Assembly (NCBI RefSeq): GCF_028416635.1
Contig: NZ_CP114013.1
Location: 4,278,001-4,342,000 of the forward strand
Reading direction: 5' to 3'
Length of the DNA stretch: 64,000 nt
Source of the DNA: Baekduia alba
GTDB taxonomy: Bacteria > Actinomycetota > Thermoleophilia > Solirubrobacterales > Solirubrobacteraceae
A program made the translations under genes and the position numbers. This document shows, in pieces, positions 23,608 to 33,016 of the stretch. Numbering within the stretch: the first letter of the stretch is position 1; each line of letters begins with the position of its first letter. Below the pieces are notes generated by a model. It was not told the origin of the DNA. It saw nothing but the letters and a program-made list of their open reading frames with translations, and did no database searches.

Positions 23608-24834
23608 GTGGACATCCTCGTCTCCCCCGCTCCAGCCTCGTTGGACCGCCGTCTGGTCCTGCTCCTGGCGGCCGCCTGCGGCGCCACCGTCGCCAACCTC
23701 TACTACGCCCAGCCCCTGCTGCACGTGATCGCCCAGGACTTCGGCGTGTCGTCCGGCACGGCCGGCCTGCTCGTCACGTGCTCGCAGGTGGGCTACGTGG
23801 TCGGACTGGTCCTGCTCGTGCCACTGGGCGACCTCCTGGACCGCCGGCGGATGGTCTCGCGGATGCTGCTGCTCGCCGCGGTCGGGCTGGCGGTGGCCGC
23901 GGTGGCGCCGTCGTTCGCGGTCCTCGCCGCGGCGCTCGGGGTGATCGGCGTGACGTCGGTGGTCGCGCAGGTGCTGGTGCCGCTGGCCGGGACGCTCGCC
24001 CCCGAGCACGAGCGCGGCAAGGTGGTCGGCGACGTCATGAGCGGCCTGCTGATCGGGGTCCTGCTGGCGCGGACCGTGTCCGGCCTGATCGCCGAGCTCG
24101 GCGGCTGGCGCAGCGTATACGTGATCGGCGCGGCGCTGATGGTGCTCCTGGCCGGCGTGCTGGCCCGCGCGCTGCCGCCCACGCCGCCGGTCACCGACCT
24201 GCCCTACCGCGAGCTGCTGCGCTCGGTCGGCACGCTTGTCCGCGGCGAGCCGATCCTGCGGCGCCGCATGGTGTACGGGGCGGCCGGCATGGCGAGCTTC
24301 AGCATCCTGTGGACGTCGATCGCGTTCCTGCTCTCCGGCGATCCCTACAACTACGGCGAGGGCACGATCGGCCTGTTCGGCCTCGCCGGCCTGATGGGCG
24401 CCGGTGCCGCGCAGGGCGCCGGGCGGCTGGCCGACCGCGGGCACGGGCACGCGGCGACCGGCCTGTCGCTCCTGGCGGTCGCGGTCGCGTGGGGCCTGCT
24501 CGCGCTCGGCGCCTCGTCGCTGGCGGCGCTGATCGCCGGCATCGTGCTGCTCGACCTCGGGATCCAGGGCCAGCACATCCTCAACCAGAGCACGATCTAC
24601 ACGCTGCGCGGCGACGCGCGCTCGCGCGTGACGACGGCCTACATGGCCAACAACTTCGCGTGGGGCGCGCTGGGCAGCGCCGCCGCGGCGTGGGCGTGGA
24701 CCGCCGGCGGATGGGGTGCGGTCAGCGCGCTGGGCGCCGCCGCGGCGGTCGTGGCGCTGATCGCCTGGGGCGCCGAGCACGTCGGCCGCGTCCGCGCGGC
24801 GCGCCTGCGCCCTCAGCCCGAGACGATCGCGTAG
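23608..24834 (+). CDS. Major facilitator superfamily transporter
   Basis: About 408 residues and twelve hydrophobic helices in two halves. VPLGDLLDRRRMV after helix 2 is the MFS motif A loop (GxxxDRxxRR type) and HILNQSTIYTL in the second half fits the YnfM/inner-membrane efflux group. It probably exports small molecules; the substrate is unknown. The start is uncertain: GTG at 23608 has TAGCCT only 1 nt upstream, too close for a leaderless -10, and TTG at 23641 is an alternative. Its 3' end overlaps the convergent cupin gene by 22 nt. Confidence 0.85.
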   Translation: MDILVSPAPASLDRRLVLLLAAACGATVANLYYAQPLLHVIAQDFGVSSGTAGLLVTCSQVGYVVGLVLLVPLGDLLDRRRMVSRMLLLAAVGLAVAAVAPSFAVLAAALGVIGVTSVVAQVLVPLAGTLAPEHERGKVVGDVMSGLLIGVLLARTVSGLIAELGGWRSVYVIGAALMVLLAGVLARALPPTPPVTDLPYRELLRSVGTLVRGEPILRRRMVYGAAGMASFSILWTSIAFLLSGDPYNYGEGTIGLFGLAGLMGAGAAQGAGRLADRGHGHAATGLSLLAVAVAWGLLALGASSLAALIAGIVLLDLGIQGQHILNQSTIYTLRGDARSRVTTAYMANNFAWGALGSAAAAWAWTAGGWGAVSALGAAAAVVALIAWGAEHVGRVRAARLRPQPETIA

Positions 24835-25172
24835 ACCTTGCGCAGCGTCTCGTGCACGGTCCACACCGTGCGCTGACCGGCCTGCAGGCGGCACGCGTCG
24901 CCCGGCCCGACCTCGAGCACCGGCCCGTCCTCGAACGCGATCGTCGCGCGGCCGCTGAGGACGACGAACAGCTCGTCGGCCTCGACGTCGGTCACGGTGC
25001 CGGGCGTGATCTCCCAGACCCCGAGCTCGGCGGCGCCGGTCGCCGACCACAGCGGCGTCGACGCGGTCGCCGGCTCGCCGGCCAGGACGTCGGTCGGGTC
25101 CAGCTCGTCGGGCGCCAGGACGGCGTCGCCGACGGCGACGACCCACGGCGGCGCGGCGTCCGCGGCGCTCAC
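24813..25172 (-). CDS. Cupin-domain protein
   Basis: 119 residues. A single cupin barrel with GVWEITPGTVTDVEADELFVVLSGRATIAFEDG and VGPGDACRLQAGQRTVWTVHE. The usual metal-binding HxH of motif 1 is replaced (TVTDVEADELF), as in the DUF861/EutQ-like (S)-ureidoglycine-type group where Asp/Glu remain. GTG at 25172 overlaps the preceding stop (GTGA), so it is the last gene of the minus-strand run HIT - enoyl-CoA hydratase - secreted protein - cupin. Role unknown. Confidence 0.75.
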   Translation of the reverse strand: MSAADAAPPWVVAVGDAVLAPDELDPTDVLAGEPATASTPLWSATGAAELGVWEITPGTVTDVEADELFVVLSGRATIAFEDGPVLEVGPGDACRLQAGQRTVWTVHETLRKVYAIVSG

Positions 25173-25753
25173 TTCGCGGGCTCCTGCAGCTTCAGCGTGA
25201 GGGTCTTCGGCGCGTCGGGCGCCAGGTCGATGCAGCTGCCGCGCGGACAGCCGGGACGCGTCGTCTCCGCCGCGGCGTAGAGCGTCGCGGGCTTGCCGAT
25301 CGCCGTCTGGGAGAAGCGCAGCGTGACGGTGGCGTCCGACGGGCGCGTGACGTCCGCGCTCCCGGTGCGCGCCGGCAGCTTGTTGGCGCGCTCCTGCAGG
25401 ATCGAGCCGCGCAGCTCGCCGTCCTTGTCGGCGGTCGCGCAGGCCAGGTAGTCCGGCGTCGTGTCGGGCGGCGCGGTCGTCGTCCAGGCCTTCAGGCAGA
25501 CCGAGCCGGGCGGCCCGGAGTCGGCGAGCAGGTCCTTGGCGTCCCACGGGTCGGTGAGCGTGATCGACGCGCGCAGGCGCCCGTCGGCGCTGCGCGAGAG
25601 CGAGACGCGCTTGATGTCCAGCGGCGACCGCACGTCGCCCTTGGCGTCGGTGGCGACCTGGGGCTTGGGCGGCGCGGTGGCGGCCAGCGCGGCCGCGACC
25701 CCGAGCACGCCGAGCAGCGCGAGCGTCGCGAGCAGGATCGTGGCACGCCTCAT
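25169..25753 (-). CDS. Secreted protein of unknown function
   Basis: 194 residues with a signal peptide (MRRATILLATLALLGVLGVAAALAA). The mature part starts PPKPQVATDAKGDVRSPLDIKRVSLSRSADGRLRASITLTDPW, a pattern of small beta-sandwich domains found in secreted actinobacterial proteins, and has four Cys, probably two disulphides (VCLKAW, LACAT, GCPRGSC). ATG at 25753, 5 nt after the enoyl-CoA hydratase stop. No function can be assigned. Confidence 0.65.
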   Translation of the reverse strand: MRRATILLATLALLGVLGVAAALAATAPPKPQVATDAKGDVRSPLDIKRVSLSRSADGRLRASITLTDPWDAKDLLADSGPPGSVCLKAWTTTAPPDTTPDYLACATADKDGELRGSILQERANKLPARTGSADVTRPSDATVTLRFSQTAIGKPATLYAAAETTRPGCPRGSCIDLAPDAPKTLTLKLQEPAK

Positions 25754-25758
25754 CGCGA

Positions 25759-26538
25759 TCAGCGCCCCTCGTAGGTGGCCTTGCCCGGCCCGTCGGTGAG
25801 GAACGACTTCACGGCGTTCTGGAGGTCGGCGGTGTCGAACAGCGGGCCGGAGACGTCGGCGACCAGCGCGTCGGCCGCGCGCGCCCCGTGCTCCTTCTGC
25901 TCCCAGACCAGGCGCTTGGTCGCGGCGTGGGCCTTGGTCGGGCCGTTGGCGACCTTCGCGGCGAACGCGCGCGCCGCGGCGTCGAAGGTCTCGGGCGCGT
26001 ACACGCGGTTGACGACGTTCCAGCGCTCGAGCGTCGCGGCGTCGAACAGCTCGCCGGTGAAGATCAGCTCCTTGGCGCGGTTGGGGCCGGCGCGCTCGGC
26101 CAGCCGCTGCGGGCCGCCCATCGACGGCGTCAGGCCCACCACGATCTCGACGAGCCCGAACCTCGCGCGCTCGGACGCGAGCAGGACGTCGCACGCCAGC
26201 GCGATCTCGAACGCCGCGGTGAGGCACAGGCCGTGCGCGGCGAAGACCGTCGGCAGCGGCAGCTCCTCCAGCACGTGGATCGTGGCGAGCAGCTCGTCCC
26301 ACAGCTCGCCGCCGCGCTGCGCGGTCATGCCGTCGAAGACCTGGCCGACGTCCACGCCGCCGGAGACGACCTTGCCCTCGGCGCGGATCAGCAGCCCGCG
26401 CGGCGGGTCGGCGGCCACCTGGTCGATCGCCTCGCGGAAGCCCGTGAAGACCGCGTCGTCGAAGAGGTTCAGCGGCGGGCTGTCGAAGGTCAGGACCGCG
26501 AGCGGGCCCTCGGTCTCGAGACGGACGACGTCGCTCAC
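25759..26538 (-). CDS. Enoyl-CoA hydratase/isomerase family protein
   Basis: 259 residues, crotonase fold: LTFDSPPLNLFDDAVFTGF, then IRAEGKVVSGGVDVGQVF (first oxyanion segment) and LPLPTVFAAHGLCLTAAFEIALACDVLLASERARFGLVEIVVGLTPSMGG (second segment and the position of the general acid/base). The Glu usually seen in IGIxPxxGG is replaced in VVGLTPSMGG, so a hydratase role is not certain; thioesterase or isomerase activity is possible. GTG at 26538 overlaps the HIT gene stop (GTGA). Confidence 0.85.
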   Translation of the reverse strand: MSDVVRLETEGPLAVLTFDSPPLNLFDDAVFTGFREAIDQVAADPPRGLLIRAEGKVVSGGVDVGQVFDGMTAQRGGELWDELLATIHVLEELPLPTVFAAHGLCLTAAFEIALACDVLLASERARFGLVEIVVGLTPSMGGPQRLAERAGPNRAKELIFTGELFDAATLERWNVVNRVYAPETFDAAARAFAAKVANGPTKAHAATKRLVWEQKEHGARAADALVADVSGPLFDTADLQNAVKSFLTDGPGKATYEGR

Positions 26539-26960
26539 GCGTAGTGCTCCTTCAACTCGGCGCCGGTGGCCTGGATCTGCTCCTGGTCGCCGGCCGACGG
26601 GACCCACGGCAGCTGCAGCGGGTCGTCGGCGTAGCGCGGGATCACGTGGAGGTGGAAGTGGAAGACGGTCTGCCACGCCTCGGCCCCGCAGCTGTTGATG
26701 AGGTTGATCCCGTCGGCCCGCAGCGTCGCCTTGGAGACCTTGGCGAGTCGCTGGCCGGCCCGCGCGACGGCCGCGAGGTCCTCCGGGTCGATCTCCAGCA
26801 GGTCGCGCGCGTGGGTGCGCGGGACGACGAGCGCGTGGCCACGCGTCGCCGGGTTGATGTCCATGAACGTGACCGTGCGCTCGTCGGACGCGACGACCGT
26901 CGCCGGGATCTCGCCGGCCACGATCTTGCAGAACAGGCAGTCGGGGTCTGTGGTGGACAT
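26535..26960 (-). CDS. HIT-family nucleotide hydrolase/transferase
   Basis: 141 residues. CLFCKIVAGEIPA near 8-20 (first Zn/HIT box with CxxC), FMDINPATRGHALVVPRTHA, and the histidine triad HFHLHVIPR near 106-114. HIT proteins hydrolyse nucleoside 5'-phosphoramidates or dinucleoside polyphosphates. ATG at 26960 is preferred over one six codons upstream since TAAGGT (minus, 26968-26973) is exactly 7 nt before it. It opens a four-gene run and is divergent from the M28 peptidase. Confidence 0.92.
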   Translation of the reverse strand: MSTTDPDCLFCKIVAGEIPATVVASDERTVTFMDINPATRGHALVVPRTHARDLLEIDPEDLAAVARAGQRLAKVSKATLRADGINLINSCGAEAWQTVFHFHLHVIPRYADDPLQLPWVPSAGDQEQIQATGAELKEHYA

Positions 26961-27034
26961 GGCCGCCACCTTATCCATCGCCGTTCAGGCGACGTTCAGC
27001 TGAGTTCGGGCGCGCACCGGTAGCCTGAGGGAGG

Positions 27035-28243
27035 ATGACCGGTGTCGCCAGCACCCCGACCGAGGACGCCCTCTACGCCGACGTCACGGCGCTGTCCGGG
27101 CTCGACCGGCTGCCCTGCTCGCCGGGCGAGGCCGAGGCAGCGGAGTGGATCGCTGAGCGGCTGCGCGCGACCGGCGCGACGGTGAGCGTCGACGAGGAGC
27201 TCGTGCACGGCACGTACTTCACGCCGCTCGGCGTCCTCAACGGCGTGGCGGCCGCGGGCGGCCTCGCCGTGCTCGCGGGCCGGCGCTCGCTGGGCGGCGT
27301 CGTGGCGGCCGCGGCCGCCGCCGGGATCTGGCAGGACCTCACCGGTGGACCGCGCCGCGCATTGCGGCGGATCCTCAAGCGCCAGAAGACCACCAACGTG
27401 GTCGCGTCGATCGGGCCGCCGGACGCCGAGCACACGCTGGTCGTCCACGCCCATCACGACGCCGCGCGCACGAGCTTCATCTTCGACGACACGGTCGCCA
27501 AGTTCGTGATCGACCACCTGCCGTTCCTGATGAACGGCCGCGACCGCTGGCCGCCGCTGATGGGCCTGGTCTGGGGCGGCCCGTTCGCGATCGCGATCAG
27601 CTCGCTCACCGGCGGGCGCAAGACGGCGCTGGCCGGGACCGTGGCCGCCGCCGGCACCGCGGTCGTGATGGCGGACATGATCCGCCAGCCGGTCGTGCCG
27701 GGCGCCAACGACAACCTCAGCGGCGTCGCGGTCCTGCTCGAGGTCGCGCGCCGGCTGCGCGACGGCGGCGGGCCGCCCGAAGGCGTGCGCGTGATCCTGC
27801 TCAGCGCCGGCGCCGAGGAGGCCAACCAGGAGGGCATGCTCGCGTTCGCGCGCCGGCACTTCCCGTCGCTGTCGGTCGAGCGCACGTCGTTCCTGTGCCT
27901 CGACACCGTCGGCTCCCCCGACCTCGTGCTGATCGAGGGCGAGGGCTTCCTGAAGATGTTCGAGTACCCGTCGCACCTGAAGGAGCGCGTCGCGGCCGCC
28001 GCCCACGACGCGGGCGTCCGCCTGCGCCGCGGCATGCGCTTCACCTTCGCGACCGACGGCCTGGTGCCGCTGCGCCAGGGCTACGAGGTCGCCTCGATCG
28101 GCTCGATGACCGAGCACCTCATCCCCTCGAACTACCACTGGCCGACCGACACGGCCGACAACGTTGACTACTCCACGGTCGCCGACGCGGTCGCGATCGT
28201 CATGGCGACGATCGCGCGCAGCGCGAACGGCGAGACGCCCTAG
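27035..28243 (+). CDS. M28-family zinc peptidase with membrane-associated insert
   Basis: 402 residues. The zinc ligand set is recognisable: VVHAHHDAA (His-x-Asp), PGANDNLSGVAVLLE (bridging Asp), SAGAEEANQEG (catalytic Glu and ligand Glu), LCLDTVG (Asp) and SNYHWPTDT (last His). Between residues 60 and 100, and again 160-215, hydrophobic stretches suggest membrane association rather than a free exopeptidase. Family members cleave N-terminal amino acids. TAGCCT (27021-27026) lies 8 nt before the ATG; GAGGGAGG in that spacer could also serve as a weak Shine-Dalgarno. Its stop shares the bases CTAG with the stop of the convergent cca gene. Confidence 0.85.
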   Translation: MTGVASTPTEDALYADVTALSGLDRLPCSPGEAEAAEWIAERLRATGATVSVDEELVHGTYFTPLGVLNGVAAAGGLAVLAGRRSLGGVVAAAAAAGIWQDLTGGPRRALRRILKRQKTTNVVASIGPPDAEHTLVVHAHHDAARTSFIFDDTVAKFVIDHLPFLMNGRDRWPPLMGLVWGGPFAIAISSLTGGRKTALAGTVAAAGTAVVMADMIRQPVVPGANDNLSGVAVLLEVARRLRDGGGPPEGVRVILLSAGAEEANQEGMLAFARRHFPSLSVERTSFLCLDTVGSPDLVLIEGEGFLKMFEYPSHLKERVAAAAHDAGVRLRRGMRFTFATDGLVPLRQGYEVASIGSMTEHLIPSNYHWPTDTADNVDYSTVADAVAIVMATIARSANGETP

Positions 28244-29643
28244 ATCAGCGTCCGAGCCAGCGCGACGGCCTCGTCCGCGGTCGTGATCGCGCCGGCGTAG
28301 CGGGCCTCGTCGAGCTGGGCGAGGAGGGCTCCGAGGGCGGGGCCGGGCTTCATGGAGAGCGCGCGCGCCAGCTCGTCGCCGCGGATCAGCGGCGGCTGTG
28401 CGGCCCAGGCGGCGTAGGCCAGCGCGGCGGGGAGGACCAGGCGCGCGACCGCGAGGTGCTTGGCGATCGCCTCGTCGGCCTTGCGGCCGCGGGTCGCCAG
28501 GCGGTCGGCGATCGACAGCAGCGAGACGTCGACCTCGACCGGCGCGGTCCGGACCAGGTACTGGTGGATGGTGCGGGGGTCCAGCGGCGCCTTGTGCACC
28601 AGGTAGCCGAGCCCCAGGTGATGGCGCGCCAGCAGCGCGACGTGCGCGCGCAGCTTCTCGGAGGCCTTCAGCCGTGCGAGCGCGGCGCGAGAGCGCTCGG
28701 CGCCGAGGTCGGCGTGGCCCGGGAAGCCGAGGACGCTGCCGTCCTCGTGGAAGGCCTGCGTCTCGGGCTTGGCCACATCGTGCAGGATCGCGCCGAAGCG
28801 CAGCGCGGTCCCGCGCGTCAGCTCGTCGGAGAACGGCTCGGCCAGGAACGCGAGCAGCGGCGCGTTGAGCGCGTCGTCGCCGATCGTCGCGCCCGGGTCG
28901 CGCTCCAGCGCCACGGTCTCGGCCAGCACCTCGAGCGTGTGGTCGTGGACGTCGAGGTGGTGGTAGCGGTTCTGCTCCACCCCGCGCAGCGCGCTCAGCT
29001 CGGGCAGGACGTGCTCGGTGAGCCCGAGCGCGTCCATCAGCGCAAGGCCATCAAGAACGCGATCGGCCGCGATCACGCGCTTGAGCTCGGCGAAGACCCG
29101 CTCGGCGGCGACGCCCACGATCTGCGGCGCGCGCTCCCTCGCCGCCGTGATGGTCGCGGGATCCGCCTGGAGCCCCAGCTCGCAGGCGAAGCGCGCCAGG
29201 CGCAGGACGCGCAGCGGGTCGTCGTCGAAGGACGCCGCGGCGACCATCCGCAGCCGCCCCTCCGCGAGGTCGGCCGCGCCGCCGAACGGGTCGATGACCT
29301 CGCCGCCCTCGGCAAGCGGCCGCGCCATCGCGTTGACCGTGAAGTCCCGCCGCGCCAGGTCCTCGTCCAGCGTCGCGCCCTGCAGCGGCGTCAGGTCGAC
29401 CTGCCAGTCGCGGTCAGGTCCGATCACGCGCCAGGCGCCGAACGCGCCGGACAGCTCGAACACGGGCCCGCCGACCGCACGGGCCAGCGCCTTGGCCGCC
29501 GCGCGCGCGTCGCCGCCGGCGACCGCGACGTCCACGTCGGCGACCGGCCGCCCGAGCAGCGCGTCGCGCACGGCCCCGCCCACGATCCAGGCGGACTCCC
29601 CGGCCAGCGCCGAGCGGACCGCTTGGAGCGCGACCTCGCTCAC
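28240..29643 (-). CDS. cca: CCA-adding tRNA nucleotidyltransferase / poly(A) polymerase family
   Basis: 467 residues. The nucleotidyltransferase head has VGGAVRDALLGRPVADVDVAV (about 19-40; GG, RD and DxD for metal binding) and RRDFTVNAMA; then FDDDPLRVLRLARFACELG. An HD domain follows (RYHHLDVHDHTLEVL ... AILHDVAKPET), which in bacterial class II enzymes can give phosphohydrolase activity. It adds or repairs the 3' CCA of tRNAs. GTG at 29643 overlaps the alr stop (GTGA). It is the last gene of the rplM-to-cca minus-strand block. Confidence 0.92.
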   Translation of the reverse strand: MSEVALQAVRSALAGESAWIVGGAVRDALLGRPVADVDVAVAGGDARAAAKALARAVGGPVFELSGAFGAWRVIGPDRDWQVDLTPLQGATLDEDLARRDFTVNAMARPLAEGGEVIDPFGGAADLAEGRLRMVAAASFDDDPLRVLRLARFACELGLQADPATITAARERAPQIVGVAAERVFAELKRVIAADRVLDGLALMDALGLTEHVLPELSALRGVEQNRYHHLDVHDHTLEVLAETVALERDPGATIGDDALNAPLLAFLAEPFSDELTRGTALRFGAILHDVAKPETQAFHEDGSVLGFPGHADLGAERSRAALARLKASEKLRAHVALLARHHLGLGYLVHKAPLDPRTIHQYLVRTAPVEVDVSLLSIADRLATRGRKADEAIAKHLAVARLVLPAALAYAAWAAQPPLIRGDELARALSMKPGPALGALLAQLDEARYAGAITTADEAVALARTLI

Positions 29644-30779
29644 GTCCCGGCGTCCGGCGTGCCCGCTCCGTCGCAGTGGTGCTCGCGCGCCACGCGCGCC
29701 GTCAGGGCGGTGGTGATCTCGTAGTTGATGGTGTCGATGGCGCGCGCGACGTCCTCGGCGGTGATCTGCTCGGCGCCCTGGGCGCCGATCAGCACGACGT
29801 CGTCGCCGAGCTTGGCGCCGAGGCCGGCAGCGCTCACGTCGAACGTGACGTTGTCCATCGACACGGTCCCGACCAGCGGGATCCGGCGGCCGTGCAGCAG
29901 CGCCTCGCCGGTGTTGCCCAGCGCCCGGCGCCAGCCGTCGCCGTAGCCGATCGGGACGGTCGCGATCAGCGTCTCGCGCGCCGCGACGAACCGCCGGCCG
30001 TAGCCCGCGCTGTCCCCTGCCTCCGCCGTCTTCAGCGCCGCCACGTAGGACGTCAGCTCCAGCGCCGGCTCCAAGTCGCGCTGCGCCGGGTCCTCGCCGA
30101 ACGGATCGAGGCCGTAGATCGCGACGCCCGGCCGGACGAGGTCGAAGTGCGAGGCCGGGTCGCGCAGCAGCGCCGCGCTGTTGGCCGCGTGCAGCAGGAC
30201 GCCGGGATGCGCGGCGCGCACCGGCTCGGCCCACGCCTTGAAGCGCGCGAGCTGCTCGCCGAAGAAGTGGTCGCCGCGCTCGTCGGCGGTGGCGAAGTGC
30301 GTCCAGGCGCCGGCGAGCTCCAGCGCGTCGGCGCCCGCCACGACCTCCACGACCGCGTCGGCCTCCGTCGCGTCGCGCGTTCCCAGCCGGCCCAGGCCGG
30401 AGTCGAGCTTGACGTGCACCCGCGCGGCGCGACCGGACGCCGCCATCGCCTCGGCCCGCGCGACGGTCCACACCGACACGTCGGCCCCCACGTCCAGCGC
30501 GACCGGCAGCTCCGCGTCGCTCAGCGCGCCGAAGACCAGGATCCGGACGGCGTCGTCGCCCAGGCCGGCGCGCAGGTCACGCGCCTCGCCCGCGGTCGCG
30601 ACCGCCAGCCACGTCGCGCCGCCCCTCAGCGCGGCCCGCGCGCTCGGCACCATCCCGTGCCCGTAGCCGTCGGCCTTGACGACCGCGCAGACGGCGCTGC
30701 CGTTCGCCTCCCGGGCCAGCCGGGCGACGTTGCGCTCGATCGCGCACAGGTTCACGCGCGCCAGCGCGCGGACCGCCAC
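29640..30779 (-). CDS. alr: Alanine racemase
   Basis: 379 residues. PLP lysine in VVKADGYGHG (about residue 35), the second catalytic residue in SAGYGRRF (Tyr near 266), and GTVSMDNVTFDV are all present. The enzyme makes D-alanine for peptidoglycan. GTG at 30779 follows the TAG of an 11-codon reading frame without any gap, and AAGGGG inside that frame is 5 nt before the GTG, so initiation may depend on translation of the small frame. It lies downstream of nnr and a structured repeat. Confidence 0.95.
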   Translation of the reverse strand: MAVRALARVNLCAIERNVARLAREANGSAVCAVVKADGYGHGMVPSARAALRGGATWLAVATAGEARDLRAGLGDDAVRILVFGALSDAELPVALDVGADVSVWTVARAEAMAASGRAARVHVKLDSGLGRLGTRDATEADAVVEVVAGADALELAGAWTHFATADERGDHFFGEQLARFKAWAEPVRAAHPGVLLHAANSAALLRDPASHFDLVRPGVAIYGLDPFGEDPAQRDLEPALELTSYVAALKTAEAGDSAGYGRRFVAARETLIATVPIGYGDGWRRALGNTGEALLHGRRIPLVGTVSMDNVTFDVSAAGLGAKLGDDVVLIGAQGAEQITAEDVARAIDTINYEITTALTARVAREHHCDGAGTPDAGT

Positions 30780-30815
30780 CTAAGCCCCTTTGAACTGCGC
30801 GACGACGTCGGCCAT
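30780..30815 (-). CDS. Leaderless 11-codon ORF abutting alr
   Basis: ATG at 30815 reads MADVVAQFKGA then TAG, directly followed by the alr GTG. TAGAGT (minus, 30825-30830) stands 9 nt before its ATG and there is no Shine-Dalgarno for it, so it fits a leaderless transcript that begins at this codon. Its last codons contain the AAGGGG used by alr. It may be a leader peptide controlling alr by termination-reinitiation. The peptide sequence itself has no family. Confidence 0.45.
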   Translation of the reverse strand: MADVVAQFKGA

Positions 30816-30830
30816 GCCCGGCGGACTCTA

Positions 30831-30992
30831 GATGGTCGGTGCGGAACCGACCGTGGTCGTGCTCGCCCGACGGGCGGATGCCAGGCGTCGCACGACCCCG
30901 CAGGCGAGCCTGGGTGGATCGTCAAGGGTCGGGTGGCGGTCTGGCGCCGGCCGGCGGCCGAGCACGGCCGCGGGAGCTCCGCACCGGCCATC
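30831..30992. repeat. Structured inverted-repeat element, copy E (divergent member)
   Basis: GATGGTCGGTGCGGA (30831-30845) pairs with TCCGCACCGGCCATC (30978-30992) with one G-U. Inside, CGTGGTCGTGCTCG pairs with CGAGCACGGCCGCG with two U-G wobbles, and the centre carries GGATCGTCAAGGGTCGGGTGGCG, similar to the CCGTCAAGCC..GTCGG.GGC block of copies B and C. It fills the gap between nnr and the alr leader and borders the alr promoter. Confidence 0.55.
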
Positions 30993-30993
30993 C

Positions 30994-32528
<1,535 letters not shown>

Positions 32529-32532
<4 letters not shown>

Positions 32533-32879
32533 GTGCGCACGACCGCCACCGCGCCCGCCGTTCCCCGCGAGTGCGTCAGCGACACGTCGACGACGATCCC
32601 GCGTCCGGCCAGCGCGCCGTGCAGGACCACGCGCGGCGGGCCGCCCTCGGGCGTCGAGACGACCTCGATGTCCTGCCACGACCACGCCTCCAGCGCCAGC
32701 GCCTTGGCGACGGCCTCCTTGGCGCAGAACCGCGCGGCCAGGTGCTGCCCGGGCCGCGACCGCGCCGCGGCGTACTCACGCTCGGCCTCGGTGAACAGGC
32801 GCTCGGCGAGCGTCGGACGACGCGCCAGCGCCGCCTCCAACCGCTCGATCTCCAGCAAGTCCAGCCCGACTCCGCTCAC
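32529..32879 (-). CDS. acpS: Holo-[acyl-carrier-protein] synthase
   Basis: 116 residues. GVGLDLLEIERLEAAL (metal-binding Asp), FTEAEREYA and RFCAKEAVAKAL (catalytic Glu/Lys) are the AcpS signatures. The enzyme transfers 4'-phosphopantetheine from CoA to apo-ACP. GTG at 32879 is 7 nt after TAGTCT (minus, 32887-32892), so a leaderless acpS-nnr message probably starts here, just after a structured repeat that separates it from glmS. Confidence 0.93.
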
Positions 32880-32894
32880 GACATCGAGACTACT

Positions 32895-33016
32895 GCCGGC
32901 GCGTCTGCGCCCCGGATCGTCGTGGCTGACGCCGCCGGGCGAGCGCCGGCGGGCGCCAGCCCGTCAAGCCGGTCGGTGGCGTCAGGCGCGACGAGGCGGA
33001 GCGCAGACGCGCCGGC
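32895..33016. repeat. Structured inverted-repeat element, copy B
   Basis: GCCGGCGCGTCTGCGC (32895-32910) and its exact complement (33001-33016) form 16-bp arms touching the glmS stop. The inner stem TCGTCGTGGCTGACGCC pairs with GGCGTCAGGCGCGACGA with one U-G and one mismatch; the centre holds GGGCGAGCGCCGGCGGGC and CCGTCAAGCCGGTCGGT. It separates glmS from acpS, so here it is between genes of the same direction. Confidence 0.82.
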
